Positions 45,134 to 53,770 of a stretch of DNA of 64,000 bases are shown here, piece after piece. The stretch spans positions 219,219 to 283,218 of the forward strand of contig NZ_JACCGK010000006.1 of NCBI RefSeq assembly GCF_013416325.1, read 5' to 3'. The notes beneath the pieces are model-generated. The model saw nothing but the letters and a program-made list of their open reading frames with translations, searched no databases and was not told the origin of the DNA. Both the position numbers and the translations under genes were made by a program. The stretch comes from Vreelandella sedimenti (GTDB lineage Bacteria; Pseudomonadota; Gammaproteobacteria; Pseudomonadales; Halomonadaceae). Every line of letters starts with the position of its first letter. The stretch's first letter is position 1.

Positions 45134-46810
45134 ATGTCAGAATCTACCCATAACAATGTCGACCATATCAGTTACTTCGACTATATCGTGATTGGCGCAG
45201 GCACCGCGGGGTGCCTTCTGGCTAATCGTTTGAGTGCCAATCCCAATAATAAGGTGCTGCTGATAGAGGCGGGCGGTCGCGATAACTACCACTGGATTCA
45301 TATTCCGGTGGGCTATCTCTACTGCATAAATAACCCACGCACCGACTGGCTGTTTCGCACCGAGCCCGATAAGGGACTCAACGGCCGTTCGCTGATCTAT
45401 CCGCGGGGGAAAACCCTGGGCGGCTGCTCTAGCATCAACGGCATGATCTATATGCGCGGCCAAGCGCGAGACTATGACCACTGGGCGGAAGTTACCGGCG
45501 ACGACGCTTGGCGCTGGGAGAACTGCCTTCCCGACTTTATCAAACATGAAGATCACTATCGTCTGGATGAGGGGGGCGATGCAGATGCCCTGCACCGGGA
45601 TTTTCACGGCCACGGTGGGGAGTGGCGGATCGAAAAGCAGCGCCTAAAGTGGCAGGTGCTGGATGATTTCGCCGAAGCTGCCGTGCAGGCGGGCATCCCG
45701 CGTACCGACGATTTTAACCGTGGCTCTAACGAAGGCGTGGCCTACTTTGAGGTCAATCAGCGCTCGGGCTGGCGCTGGAATACCGCCAAAGCGTTTTTGC
45801 GCCCTGCGCTCAAGCGCAAAAACCTCACGCTATGGCACTCCACCCAGGTAAATCGGCTGCTGTTCGAAAAAAGTGCCAACATGCTGCGCTGCACTGGGGT
45901 GGAGGTGGAGCGTGAGGGCAGCCCCCTTCACGTCATGGCGAACAGGGAAGTGGTGCTGTGCGCAGGGGCTATTGGTACGCCGCATCTGCTGCAGCTTTCC
46001 GGTGTGGGCCCCGCAGAGCCGTTGCGTGAGCATGGAGTTGAGGTAGTGCATGAGCTGCCGGGCGTCGGCGAGAACTTGCAGGATCACCTGCAGATTCGTT
46101 CGATATATCGGATTACTAATGGCAAAACCCTGAATGCCATGGCCAGTACGCTGTGGGGTAAAGCGGGAATTGGCCTTGAGTACCTGTTTAAGCGCTCTGG
46201 GCCGATGAGCATGGCACCTTCGCAGTTGGGGGCTTTTACCCGCAGTACGCAGGATCAACCGCACCCCAATATTGAGTACCACGTGCAGCCGCTAAGCCTG
46301 GAAGCCTTTGGCCAGCCGTTGCATCCGTACCCAGCGATTACCGCCAGCGTATGTAATTTGAACCCGACCAGCCGGGGCACCGTGCGGCTGAAAAGCAGCG
46401 ACCCGCGCCAGGCACCAGCGATTTCTCCCAATTACTTGAGTACCCCAGAGGATCGCAAGGTGGCGGCGGACTCCCTGCGTGTGACTAGGCGCATCGCCGA
46501 GCAGGCTGCGTTTGCCAAATACGCGCCGGAAGAGGTGAAACCTGGCGTCGAGTACCAAAGCGACGATGAGCTAGCCCGGCTGGCCGGTGATATCGGCACG
46601 ACTATTTTCCACCCAGTGGGCACTGCAAGGATGGGCCGCGAGGATGATGCGATGGCAGTGGTCGATGCCCGGCTACGAGTGCGTGGCGTAATGGGGCTAA
46701 GAGTGGCCGACGCAAGCGTTATGCCGACCATCACCAGCGGCAACACCAATTCTCCGACGCTGATGATTGCAGAGAAGGCCGCCGGTTGGATACTGACTGA
46801 GAGGCCCTAG
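45134..46810 (+). CDS. hpdH: GMC-family FAD dehydrogenase, probable 3-hydroxypropionate dehydrogenase
   Basis: A 558-residue glucose-methanol-choline oxidoreductase. FDYIVIGAGTAGCLLANRL (about 15-33) binds FAD; PRGKTLGGCSSINGMIYMRG (about 94-113) and GAIGTPHLLQLSGVGP are the two GMC signatures; the active-site histidine lies in TIFHPVGTARMG and the C-terminus has NTNSPTLMIAEKAA. Automatic annotation would call it choline dehydrogenase, but no betaine genes are nearby. Its 26-nt spacing behind mmsA matches hpdH-type dehydrogenases that oxidise 3-hydroxypropionate to malonate semialdehyde. Substrate inferred from context. Confidence 0.8.
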   Translation: MSESTHNNVDHISYFDYIVIGAGTAGCLLANRLSANPNNKVLLIEAGGRDNYHWIHIPVGYLYCINNPRTDWLFRTEPDKGLNGRSLIYPRGKTLGGCSSINGMIYMRGQARDYDHWAEVTGDDAWRWENCLPDFIKHEDHYRLDEGGDADALHRDFHGHGGEWRIEKQRLKWQVLDDFAEAAVQAGIPRTDDFNRGSNEGVAYFEVNQRSGWRWNTAKAFLRPALKRKNLTLWHSTQVNRLLFEKSANMLRCTGVEVEREGSPLHVMANREVVLCAGAIGTPHLLQLSGVGPAEPLREHGVEVVHELPGVGENLQDHLQIRSIYRITNGKTLNAMASTLWGKAGIGLEYLFKRSGPMSMAPSQLGAFTRSTQDQPHPNIEYHVQPLSLEAFGQPLHPYPAITASVCNLNPTSRGTVRLKSSDPRQAPAISPNYLSTPEDRKVAADSLRVTRRIAEQAAFAKYAPEEVKPGVEYQSDDELARLAGDIGTTIFHPVGTARMGREDDAMAVVDARLRVRGVMGLRVADASVMPTITSGNTNSPTLMIAEKAAGWILTERP

Positions 46811-47014
46811 TGGCAAGATCTATTAATCAACGTTTTATGAGGGTGTTGACGCGGGAGGGTGGTTGAGCGCAAAATGATTGGAGTTGGTTAGCAAGTCGAA
46901 CGTTGTCAGCAGTATAGAAGCGCCTCTAGCGTTAAATCTGGTGAAAGTCTCTTGTTATACCCACTGCAATTCGGGTATTTCCCGGTTTAATTAGCAACAT
47001 CGAGGATTTCGATC

Positions 47015-47221
47015 ATGGCAACTGGTACCGTTAAGTGGTTTAACGACACTAAAGGTTTCGGCTTCATTTCTCCTGACGACAATGGCGACGATCTGTTCGC
47101 GCATTTCTCAGAAATTCAGGCAGAAGGCTTCAAATCTCTGCAAGACGGCCAGAAGGTTTCCTTCGACGTCACACAGGGTAAAAAAGGCCTTCAGGCTTCT
47201 AACATCAAAGTAGAAGGTTAA
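47015..47221 (+). CDS. CspA-family cold-shock protein
   Basis: A 68-residue single-stranded nucleic-acid-binding protein, a full-length cold-shock domain. RNP1 is KGFGFISP (13-20) and RNP2 DLFAHFSEI (28-36); VKWFND precedes them. A GAGGA-like ribosome binding site lies just upstream. The 204-nt gap before it is long for such a small gene and probably includes a structured 5' leader, as in other csp genes. A very strong terminator follows. Confidence 0.96.
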   Translation: MATGTVKWFNDTKGFGFISPDDNGDDLFAHFSEIQAEGFKSLQDGQKVSFDVTQGKKGLQASNIKVEG

Positions 47222-47267
47222 TTCCTTTACTAAGGTGTTAACAATCACCGCCTAGCGTTGATTGACC

Positions 47268-47297
47268 AAAAAACCCCGCCGAGCGCGGGGTTTTTTG
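47268..47297 (+). terminator. Intrinsic terminator after the cold-shock gene
   Basis: AAAAAACCCCGC and GCGGGGTTTTTT form a perfect 12-bp stem around a five-base loop; the T-run is part of the stem. Strong and usable in both directions. Confidence 0.92.
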
Positions 47298-47330
47298 TAT
47301 CTGTATAATTAAGGCAATCCTTATGCTTGC

Positions 47331-47414
47331 CTCACACCTCACACCTCACACCTCACACCTCACACCTCACACCTCACACCTCACACCTCACACCTCACAC
47401 CTCACACCTCACAC
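47331..47414. repeat. Twelve perfect tandem copies of the heptamer CTCACAC
   Basis: 84 bases of uninterrupted CTCACAC, twelve exact copies with no mismatch. It lies between the csp terminator and the SLC13/TrkA-C gene (start about 100 bp downstream). A 7-bp unit count is not a multiple of three but here lies outside coding sequence, so changes in copy number would alter promoter spacing rather than frame. Perfect identity of all units points to recent expansion by slipped-strand replication. Confidence 0.95.
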
Positions 47415-47516
47415 CATATTCCATTTCGATCTTTAAATGTTTCTAAAAATAACTTTTTAGAATATAAGATTGGCTTCACAATACCGCCATGCTTATTTGT
47501 TAAGGATGTCGTGGTT

Positions 47517-49286
47517 ATGTCGCTGGATGCTTGGATAGCGGTCGGGGTGGTGCTCACCATCTTCCCGTTGATGGCCTTTTCACGCCTGGGGCCAGATATT
47601 ATCTTGCTGGGCGCGGTTATTTTACTGATGACGCTGGGTGTGATTGACCCACAGCAGGCGCTGGGGGGCTTCTCCAATAGCGGCCTGTTTACCGTGGCGT
47701 TTATGTATGTGCTGGTGGCCAGCATTCGCGAAACCGGCGGCATCGATCTGATTATTCGCTATGTGCTCAAACGGCCAAAAAGCGAGCGAGGCGCGTTGGT
47801 TCGCCTGCTGCTCCCCGTGGCCACGCTTAGCGGTTTTGTCAATAATACCCCGGTTGTCGCTACCTATATTCCCGCGGTCATGAGCTGGAGCCGTCGGCTG
47901 CGCTTGTCTCCCCAGCGGCTGCTGATGCCGCTCAGTTTCGCCTCTATCCTCGGTGGCACCATCACGCTTTTTGGCACCAGCACTAACTTAGTGGTGCATG
48001 GGCTGCTGCTGGAGCGCTACCCTGAGCTTGGCATGGGCCTGTTGGATTTGGCCTGGGTAGGTGTACCCGTGGCAATCGCAGGACTTGCTTATCTAGTCTT
48101 GTTAGGGCCACGTTTGTTGCCCGCTAGGGAAGGGCTGGCCAATGCGTTTGCCAACCCACGTGAGTTCACTATCGAAATGGAAGTCGACCCGGCAGGAGTG
48201 CTGGTGGATCGCACTGTCGAAGAGGCGGGGCTACGCCACCTGCAGGAGTTGTTTCTGGTCGAGATTGAGCGCGCAGGCAACGTGGTCAGCGTTGTTGGGC
48301 CTGGCGAGCAGCTCAAAGGCGGCGATCGGCTGGTGTTTGCAGGTACCTCTGATGCGGCGGTGGAGTTGCAGCAAATTCGTGGCTTAATTCCCTCCCGAGA
48401 CGACACCTCCAGTTTGGAGAAAGAGTTCAAAGAGCGCCGCTTGGTAGAGGCAGTGGTCTCAAATCAGTGCCAGTTTATTGGCCAGCGTATTCGCGATGGC
48501 CACTTTAGAACCCTTTATGGGGCAGCAGTGCTGGCGATCTGCCGTGGCGGCGAGCGGGTTAAGGGTAATCTTGGCCAAGTGCGGCTGCAGCCCGCCGACG
48601 TGCTGCTGCTGGAGGCGCGTCCCCCCTTTATTGAGCGGCACCGTCAGTCGCGGGATTTCCTGCTGATTAGTGAGTTGAATGGCGCGGCGCGGCCGATCCA
48701 TGAGAAAGCGCCGCTAGCGTGGGGCTTGCTGTTAGGCGCCGTGCTGCTCGCCGCCTTCGGTGTGCTGAGTATGCTCAATGCTGCCATGTTGGGGGCGGCA
48801 TTGGCGCTACTGACGGGCTGCTGCTCGGTGGGCGCCGCCAAGCGTGGCTTGGATACCCAGGTGTTGCTCACCATTGCCGCGTCGTTTGGGGTGGGGGCCG
48901 CGCTGCAAAGCTCTGGTGCTGCCGAAGTAATAGCCGGCGGGGTGCTCACTTTAGTGGCCGGGAACCCTTTGCTACTGTTAGTAGGCACTTACTGCGTGGT
49001 GGCGCTGCTCACCGAGCTGGTGACCAACAACGCAGCGGCAGTGATTATTTTTCCGGTGGTGATGAGCGCGGCCGAAAGCTTGGGCGTGAGCCCGATGCCC
49101 TATGTGGTGGCGGTAATGTTTGCCGCCTCAGCGAGCTTTTTAACCCCCATCGGCTATCAAACCAATCTGATGGTGTATGGCCCAGGTGGTTACCGGGTGA
49201 GCGATTTTCTACGTCTGGGCAGTGGATTAAATATACTGACGGGTGCCATAGCGCTCGTTTTGATTCCCCTTGTCTGGCCCTTTTAA
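47517..49286 (+). CDS. SLC13-family permease with two cytoplasmic RCK_C/TrkA-C domains
   Basis: A 589-residue carrier. The membrane part is split: helices up to about residue 200 with LSGFVNNTPVVATYIPAVMS and GGTITLFGTSTNLVVHGLLL, then a hydrophilic central block (about 205-390), then helices with TELVTNNAAAVIIFPVVMS and LTPIGYQTNLMVYGPGGYR. The central block contains two RCK_C-like repeats, each with the pattern GxxLxGGDRLVFAG (EQLKGGDRLVFAG; RVKGNLGQVRLQPADVLLL). Such proteins transport anions such as sulfate or dicarboxylates, with nucleotide-type ligands possibly gating. ATG 47517 is used; an in-frame GTG lies at 47511 behind the AAGGA site. A heptamer repeat array sits upstream. Confidence 0.88.
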   Translation: MSLDAWIAVGVVLTIFPLMAFSRLGPDIILLGAVILLMTLGVIDPQQALGGFSNSGLFTVAFMYVLVASIRETGGIDLIIRYVLKRPKSERGALVRLLLPVATLSGFVNNTPVVATYIPAVMSWSRRLRLSPQRLLMPLSFASILGGTITLFGTSTNLVVHGLLLERYPELGMGLLDLAWVGVPVAIAGLAYLVLLGPRLLPAREGLANAFANPREFTIEMEVDPAGVLVDRTVEEAGLRHLQELFLVEIERAGNVVSVVGPGEQLKGGDRLVFAGTSDAAVELQQIRGLIPSRDDTSSLEKEFKERRLVEAVVSNQCQFIGQRIRDGHFRTLYGAAVLAICRGGERVKGNLGQVRLQPADVLLLEARPPFIERHRQSRDFLLISELNGAARPIHEKAPLAWGLLLGAVLLAAFGVLSMLNAAMLGAALALLTGCCSVGAAKRGLDTQVLLTIAASFGVGAALQSSGAAEVIAGGVLTLVAGNPLLLLVGTYCVVALLTELVTNNAAAVIIFPVVMSAAESLGVSPMPYVVAVMFAASASFLTPIGYQTNLMVYGPGGYRVSDFLRLGSGLNILTGAIALVLIPLVWPF

Positions 49287-49376
49287 ACGTGGCGTGACCT
49301 TTTTAAACATGTCATGGCTCGCTGTTAACGCGGGTTTGCGCTAGGGTGGCCCTTTTTGAATAAGGAATACGATGTC

Positions 49377-50042
49377 ATGACTGCTCCTGGCGAACTGATT
49401 ATTGAGCCGAAAGATGGTCAACCCGCCGATGCCTGTGTGTTTATTATTCACGGCTTAGGCGCGGATGGGCACGATTTTGAACCCTTGGTACCCGCATTAG
49501 CGCTGCCTAAAGATTCCCACGTGCGCTTTATCATGCCCCATGCGCCACGCCTGCCGGTGACGATCAATGGCGGTATGGTAATGCCGGCTTGGTACGATAT
49601 TTTGGCCATGGATTTGGGGCGTCGGGTCGATGAGATCCAGCTCAAGAAATCTGCTGAGCGAATCCAGGCGCTGATTCAAGAGCAGATCGACCAGGGCATC
49701 GATAGCCAACGCATTATTGTTGCGGGCTTTTCGCAGGGTGGTGCTGTTGCCTACCACGCCGCACTGACTTTCCCCGCGTCGCTAGGAGGTTTATTAGCCA
49801 TGTCGACTTACTTCGCAACCGCCGACAATATCGACCTTGCGGAAGCCAATCGTCAAATCCCTATAGAAGTGCAGCACGGTAACTTTGACCCCATTGTGCC
49901 TGAAAGCCTGGGTCGTAGTGGTGCCGACCGCTTAAAAGAGATGGGCTACGCGGTCAACTACCGCCAATACCCTATGGCCCATTCGCTCTGCCCCCAGCAG
50001 GTGAATGATATCGGCAAATGGCTGAGTTCTCGCCTAAACTAA
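49377..50042 (+). CDS. Alpha/beta-hydrolase, carboxylesterase/phospholipase family
   Basis: A 221-residue serine hydrolase of the bacterial carboxylesterase group (PF02230). ATG 49377 (MTAPGELIIEPKDG) follows an AAGGA ribosome binding site; an upstream TTG at 49356 is not needed. The oxyanion region is IIHGLGADGHDF (about 22-33), the nucleophile serine lies in VAGFSQGGAVAYH (about 106-118), the aspartate in HGNFDPIVPE and the histidine in YPMAHSLCPQQ. These complete the triad. Acts on small esters or acyl-thioesters; true substrate unknown. Confidence 0.9.
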   Translation: MTAPGELIIEPKDGQPADACVFIIHGLGADGHDFEPLVPALALPKDSHVRFIMPHAPRLPVTINGGMVMPAWYDILAMDLGRRVDEIQLKKSAERIQALIQEQIDQGIDSQRIIVAGFSQGGAVAYHAALTFPASLGGLLAMSTYFATADNIDLAEANRQIPIEVQHGNFDPIVPESLGRSGADRLKEMGYAVNYRQYPMAHSLCPQQVNDIGKWLSSRLN

Positions 50043-50082
50043 GCGCCTATTCGTGACCGATGCAAGGATGTAGCGAAAACGA

Positions 50083-50781
50083 ATGACAGCCTCCTTTGAT
50101 GCAATACACTCTCTTGACGCAATAGAAGTGCTGCTAGCGCTGTGCCTCACAGCGTCGGCGCTGGTGTGCCTGTTTGATCGTCACCTGGTGCGCGCCTGCT
50201 ACTTTTTTGTGGCCTTTGCGGCTGCAATGACTGCGGCTTGGTTGCAGCTTGGTGCTCCCTGGCTGGCAGCTGTTGAGCTAGTGCTAGGGGTAGGGCTAAC
50301 CGGGCCCTGTTTTTTTTATGCCCTGGGTCACGTTTTGCCCGGCGCTTCCTCCCCTCTCGAGCGCGATAAATTCAGCGAGCCTTGGTCGCGGGTGGCGATG
50401 CGGATGGTATTGGCGCTGGCTTGGGTTGTCATGGTCGGCGCAGCGATTCGCTATGTCGTCGCCGATATGGCGTATGCACCTTCAGAGCATCCGCTGCTCG
50501 TTGCTGGCGTGGTGATTGCCGCTACCGCCTTAGGGGCGTTTGCGCTACACCGCCATCTGCTGCGTCGCCTGCTGGCGTTTAATCTGCTCGGCTCGGCGGT
50601 ATTTATGCTACTGGCTGGCGTGGCAGGCACCTCGGCGAATGCTCAGGCGTTAATTAGTGTAGGGCTGCTAGTCGCCTGGCTGGGGTCAATGCTGGGTGCG
50701 CTGTTGATTCGGCAGCTTTTGCATCTTGAAGGCGTCGAGGCCTTGGGGCGTGACGGTAAACCTGGGGAGGGCGCCACATGA
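50083..50781 (+). CDS. MbhD/MrpB-like and MrpC/NuoK-like fusion membrane subunit
   Basis: A 232-residue polytopic protein and first gene of a four-gene coupled operon. Residues about 12-85 resemble the MbhD/DUF4040 unit found in Mrp antiporters and membrane hydrogenases (ACYFFVAFAAAMTAAWLQLG, APWLAAVELVLGVGLTGPCF). Residues about 165-220 resemble the NuoK/MrpC helix pair (HLLRRLLAFNLLGSAVFMLL, then ANAQALISVGLLVAWLGSML). The conserved glutamate of the first unit (VELVLG) is kept. In known systems these units are separate proteins or MrpA domains. Similarity is weak and judged by pattern, so the fusion is an inference. Confidence 0.65.
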   Translation: MTASFDAIHSLDAIEVLLALCLTASALVCLFDRHLVRACYFFVAFAAAMTAAWLQLGAPWLAAVELVLGVGLTGPCFFYALGHVLPGASSPLERDKFSEPWSRVAMRMVLALAWVVMVGAAIRYVVADMAYAPSEHPLLVAGVVIAATALGAFALHRHLLRRLLAFNLLGSAVFMLLAGVAGTSANAQALISVGLLVAWLGSMLGALLIRQLLHLEGVEALGRDGKPGEGAT

Positions 50782-52268
50782 TTTGGCGCTTTGGCCTTTT
50801 CGATAGCACCTTTGAACCCCTGCTTCCTACTCACTGGGCGCTGCTAGTTGCACTTGGCTTACCTCTGCTGCTGGGCATGCTGGCGGCGCTATTTCCCCCT
50901 AAGCGGGCATGGCCCGTGGTGCTGGCGAGTGTGCCGGTATTGGCCTCTGGGCTAATGCTGCTATCTGCTTACGATCAAGCGGGACTACTGCGCTGGCATT
51001 GGGATATAGCAGGCGTTCAGCTGTCGCTGCGCTTAAACGGTCTGAGTGTTCTGTTGCTATTAATGACTCAGGTGATTGGCGGTGCGGCAGCGCTCTATAC
51101 GCCAGGGTATCTGCGCTTAAGCGAAACCGGGCCGTTGGCACGCTGGCTGTGGCCGCTGATGGGCGTAGTGCTGAGCGCGCTTTCGTTAATTTGGTTGGCC
51201 ACTGACCTGTTGACCCTCTATGCGGGGCTGGAGTTGATGGGCCTGGCGGCGGTCGGCATGCTGATGTTATCGGGCAAGGTAGCCGCGCTGGTGGCGGGAA
51301 TGCGCTATTTGCTCTTGGCCCTGATGGGATCGTTAACCTATCTACTCGGGGTGGCGCTGATTTTGGGCCACTGGGGGCGATTGGATTTGCAGGGCTTGGC
51401 TGAGGTCGTAGAGCCTGGGCCGGTGGCGTGGTTTGCCGCCGCATTGATAGGCGCCGGGCTGGCCTTGAAAGCCGCGCTGTTTCCGCTGCATGCCTGGCTG
51501 ACTCCTGTCCACGAGAATGCCTGGACACCGGTAAGCGCGTTACATGCGGCGCTGGTGATCAAAGCGTCGCTGTTTATATTGCTGCAGCTGTGGAGCATTC
51601 TGCTCCCTGATGCGTTCTACGCCCCGCGTGTTATTGCCTGGTTAGGTCTGCTGGCGATTGTATGGGGCGGGTTGCTGGCGTGGCGTACCGATTCACTTAA
51701 AACCCTGGTGGCTTCTTCTACCGTGGGTCAGTTGGGTTACCTGATGGTGGCTTTTCCGCTACTACTGGGGCCGGATATTGCCCCGCTACCCCGCGCTTTG
51801 GCTTGGGAAGGGTTCTGGCTGCAGCTAATGGGCCATGCCTTTGCTAAAGCCGCTATGTTCATGGCTGCAGGTAACCTGATATTGGCCACCGGGGAGAGCA
51901 CACTCAAAGGCCTGGCCGGCACCAGTCGCCGCTTGCCGCTTTCGCTATTAGTGTTTGGTATTGCCTCCATTACTTTGATGGGACTGCCGCCCAGCTCGGG
52001 GTTTACCGCCAAGTGGCTGCTGCTACAGGCGATGGTGATATCCCAGCAGTGGTGGGCTGTGGCCGCGTTATTGATCGGTACGCTACTCACTGCCGCCTAT
52101 ATATTTCGACTGTTTCGCTACTGTTTTGATGAGACGGCTCCCCGCCATCGCTATCAACCCCTTGCGCCGGGCATGGATCTGATCGCACTAACGCTTGCTC
52201 TGATTGCGTTCGCCCTGGGGCTATTGGCGCATTTTCCGCTGGAATTGATGCATGGAGGTAGCCCATGA
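50778..52268 (+). CDS. NuoM/MrpD-like antiporter subunit (first of three)
   Basis: A 496-residue protein with about fourteen hydrophobic segments of the Proton_antipo_M family. Residues needed for ion translocation are present: E152 in LYAGLELMGLAAVG (TM5), K231 in GLALKAALFPLHAWL (TM7), K262 in VIKASLF (TM8) and a TM12 lysine in GFTAKWLLL. The ATG overlaps the upstream stop by four bases and its own stop overlaps the next start in the same way. No quinone- or NADH-binding subunits are encoded nearby, so it probably works in a dedicated ion-pumping or antiport complex. Confidence 0.85.
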   Translation: MIWRFGLFDSTFEPLLPTHWALLVALGLPLLLGMLAALFPPKRAWPVVLASVPVLASGLMLLSAYDQAGLLRWHWDIAGVQLSLRLNGLSVLLLLMTQVIGGAAALYTPGYLRLSETGPLARWLWPLMGVVLSALSLIWLATDLLTLYAGLELMGLAAVGMLMLSGKVAALVAGMRYLLLALMGSLTYLLGVALILGHWGRLDLQGLAEVVEPGPVAWFAAALIGAGLALKAALFPLHAWLTPVHENAWTPVSALHAALVIKASLFILLQLWSILLPDAFYAPRVIAWLGLLAIVWGGLLAWRTDSLKTLVASSTVGQLGYLMVAFPLLLGPDIAPLPRALAWEGFWLQLMGHAFAKAAMFMAAGNLILATGESTLKGLAGTSRRLPLSLLVFGIASITLMGLPPSSGFTAKWLLLQAMVISQQWWAVAALLIGTLLTAAYIFRLFRYCFDETAPRHRYQPLAPGMDLIALTLALIAFALGLLAHFPLELMHGGSP

Positions 52269-53770
52269 ATGCCGCCTGGTTACCGCTGACCGCTCTGGCC
52301 ACTTCGCTATTGGTAGTGGTGGTTATCTTTGCACTGCCGGAAGAAGCCCGGCGGCTGCGCACGACGATCAACCTTATGGCGGCGGTGGTTAAGATTATTC
52401 TGGTTACTCTTATGGTCAGGCGGGTTGCCGCGGGACATGAGGATATTTTTAGCTTTCAAGTGATCGGTGGCGTTGATTTTGTGCTGCGCAGCGATGCGCT
52501 GGGGGTGATGTTCGCCGGACTATCGTCACTGCTGTGGTTATGCACCACAATCTACGCCATTGGCTACTTGGAAGGTTCAGCTAATCGGAAGCGCTTTTTT
52601 GGCTTTTTTAGCCTCTGCGTTGCGAGTACGATCGGCATTGCGCTGGCTGATAACCTGTTTACCTTCCTGATTTTCTACGAAATGTTGACGCTCTCCACCT
52701 ACCCCTTGGTGGTTCATAACGGTACCCAGCAAGCACTCGATGCGGGGCGCGTCTATTTGCGCTACACCTTAAGTGCCGGTGTGGTACTGCTGCTTGGCAC
52801 CGTGCTGCTGTATAGCCTGACCGGGGATCAGTCATTCTCCTCTGAAGAGGGGTTGGGCGACTATTTAAACGATCATCGCGGTTTGCTAACGCTAATATTT
52901 GCCCTGCTCGTAGGTGGGCTGGCGGTAAAAACGGCCATGGTACCGCTGCATGGGTGGCTACCCAGGGCGATGGTTGCCCCCGCGCCGGTGAGTGCGCTGC
53001 TACACGCGGTAGCGGTGGTGAAGGCGGGGGCTTTCGGGATTCTGCGGGTCGTTTACGACCTGTTTGGCATTGAACTTAGCGTGGAGCTCGGCGTTATTAC
53101 CGCGCTAGCGGTGGCTGCCTCATTTACGATTATTTATGGTTCATTAAGAGCCATTGCCCAAGAGGAGCTGAAGCCCCGCCTAGCGTACTCCACCGTCAGT
53201 CAGGTCTCCTATGTCATCCTCGGTATAGGCCTGTTTGGCCCTTTCGGCACCGTCGGTGCTTTAGCGCATTTGCTGCATCAGGGCCTAATGAAGGTCACGC
53301 TATTCTTCTGTGCGGGCAACTATGCCGAAGAGCTGGGGATTCATCGTATTGATGAAATGGACGGCGCCGGTAAACGTATGCCGTTGACCAGCATCGCGTT
53401 TACTATCGGCGCGTTTGGCATGATTGGCCTTCCGCCCGTGGCGGGGTTTATTACCAAGTGGTACCTCGGTGTTGGCGCGATTCAGGCCGAGATGTATTGG
53501 GTTGTCGCCGTGCTAGTGGCGAGCAGTACCCTCAATGCCATGTACTTTTTGCCCATTGTGCACCGCTTATGGTTCCGTTCAGGGCCTGCCCATGGCAAAG
53601 GCAGTTGGCCCAAAGAGCAGCGTCTAGGCCGTTTTGAAACTCATAGTTGGCTGCTGTTACCGATGGTGTTTACCGCCTTGGTGAGTTTGGGGGCCGGGTT
53701 GTTTGCCGGGCTCCCCTTTAGCCCCTTGGATTGGGCTGCTCGGGTAGCCAACGGGGAGTATCTGCCATGA
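52265..53770 (+). CDS. NuoM/MrpD-like antiporter subunit (second of three)
   Basis: A 501-residue Proton_antipo_M protein, the most canonical of the three. E139 in LIFYEMLTLSTYPLVVH (TM5), the TM7 lysine in GLAVKTAMVPLHGWLP, the TM8 lysine in LHAVAVVKAGAFGIL and a TM12 lysine in GFITKWYLGVG are all present; LHQGLMKVTLFFCAGNY is the TM11 block. A hydrophilic loop near the C-terminus (AHGKGSWPKEQRLGRFE) precedes the last helix. Coupled by ATGA overlaps to both neighbours. Similar proteins are annotated as monovalent cation/H+ antiporter subunit D. Confidence 0.9.
   Translation: MNAAWLPLTALATSLLVVVVIFALPEEARRLRTTINLMAAVVKIILVTLMVRRVAAGHEDIFSFQVIGGVDFVLRSDALGVMFAGLSSLLWLCTTIYAIGYLEGSANRKRFFGFFSLCVASTIGIALADNLFTFLIFYEMLTLSTYPLVVHNGTQQALDAGRVYLRYTLSAGVVLLLGTVLLYSLTGDQSFSSEEGLGDYLNDHRGLLTLIFALLVGGLAVKTAMVPLHGWLPRAMVAPAPVSALLHAVAVVKAGAFGILRVVYDLFGIELSVELGVITALAVAASFTIIYGSLRAIAQEELKPRLAYSTVSQVSYVILGIGLFGPFGTVGALAHLLHQGLMKVTLFFCAGNYAEELGIHRIDEMDGAGKRMPLTSIAFTIGAFGMIGLPPVAGFITKWYLGVGAIQAEMYWVVAVLVASSTLNAMYFLPIVHRLWFRSGPAHGKGSWPKEQRLGRFETHSWLLLPMVFTALVSLGAGLFAGLPFSPLDWAARVANGEYLP

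Noticed and set aside
45134..46810. Choline dehydrogenase BetA
   Set aside because: GMC signatures fit many substrates; there is no betB, betI or betT nearby and the partner is mmsA, so a betaine role is not supported.
47331..47414. CRISPR array
   Set aside because: The repeats are 7 bp and directly adjacent with no spacers; it is a simple tandem heptamer array and no cas genes are present.
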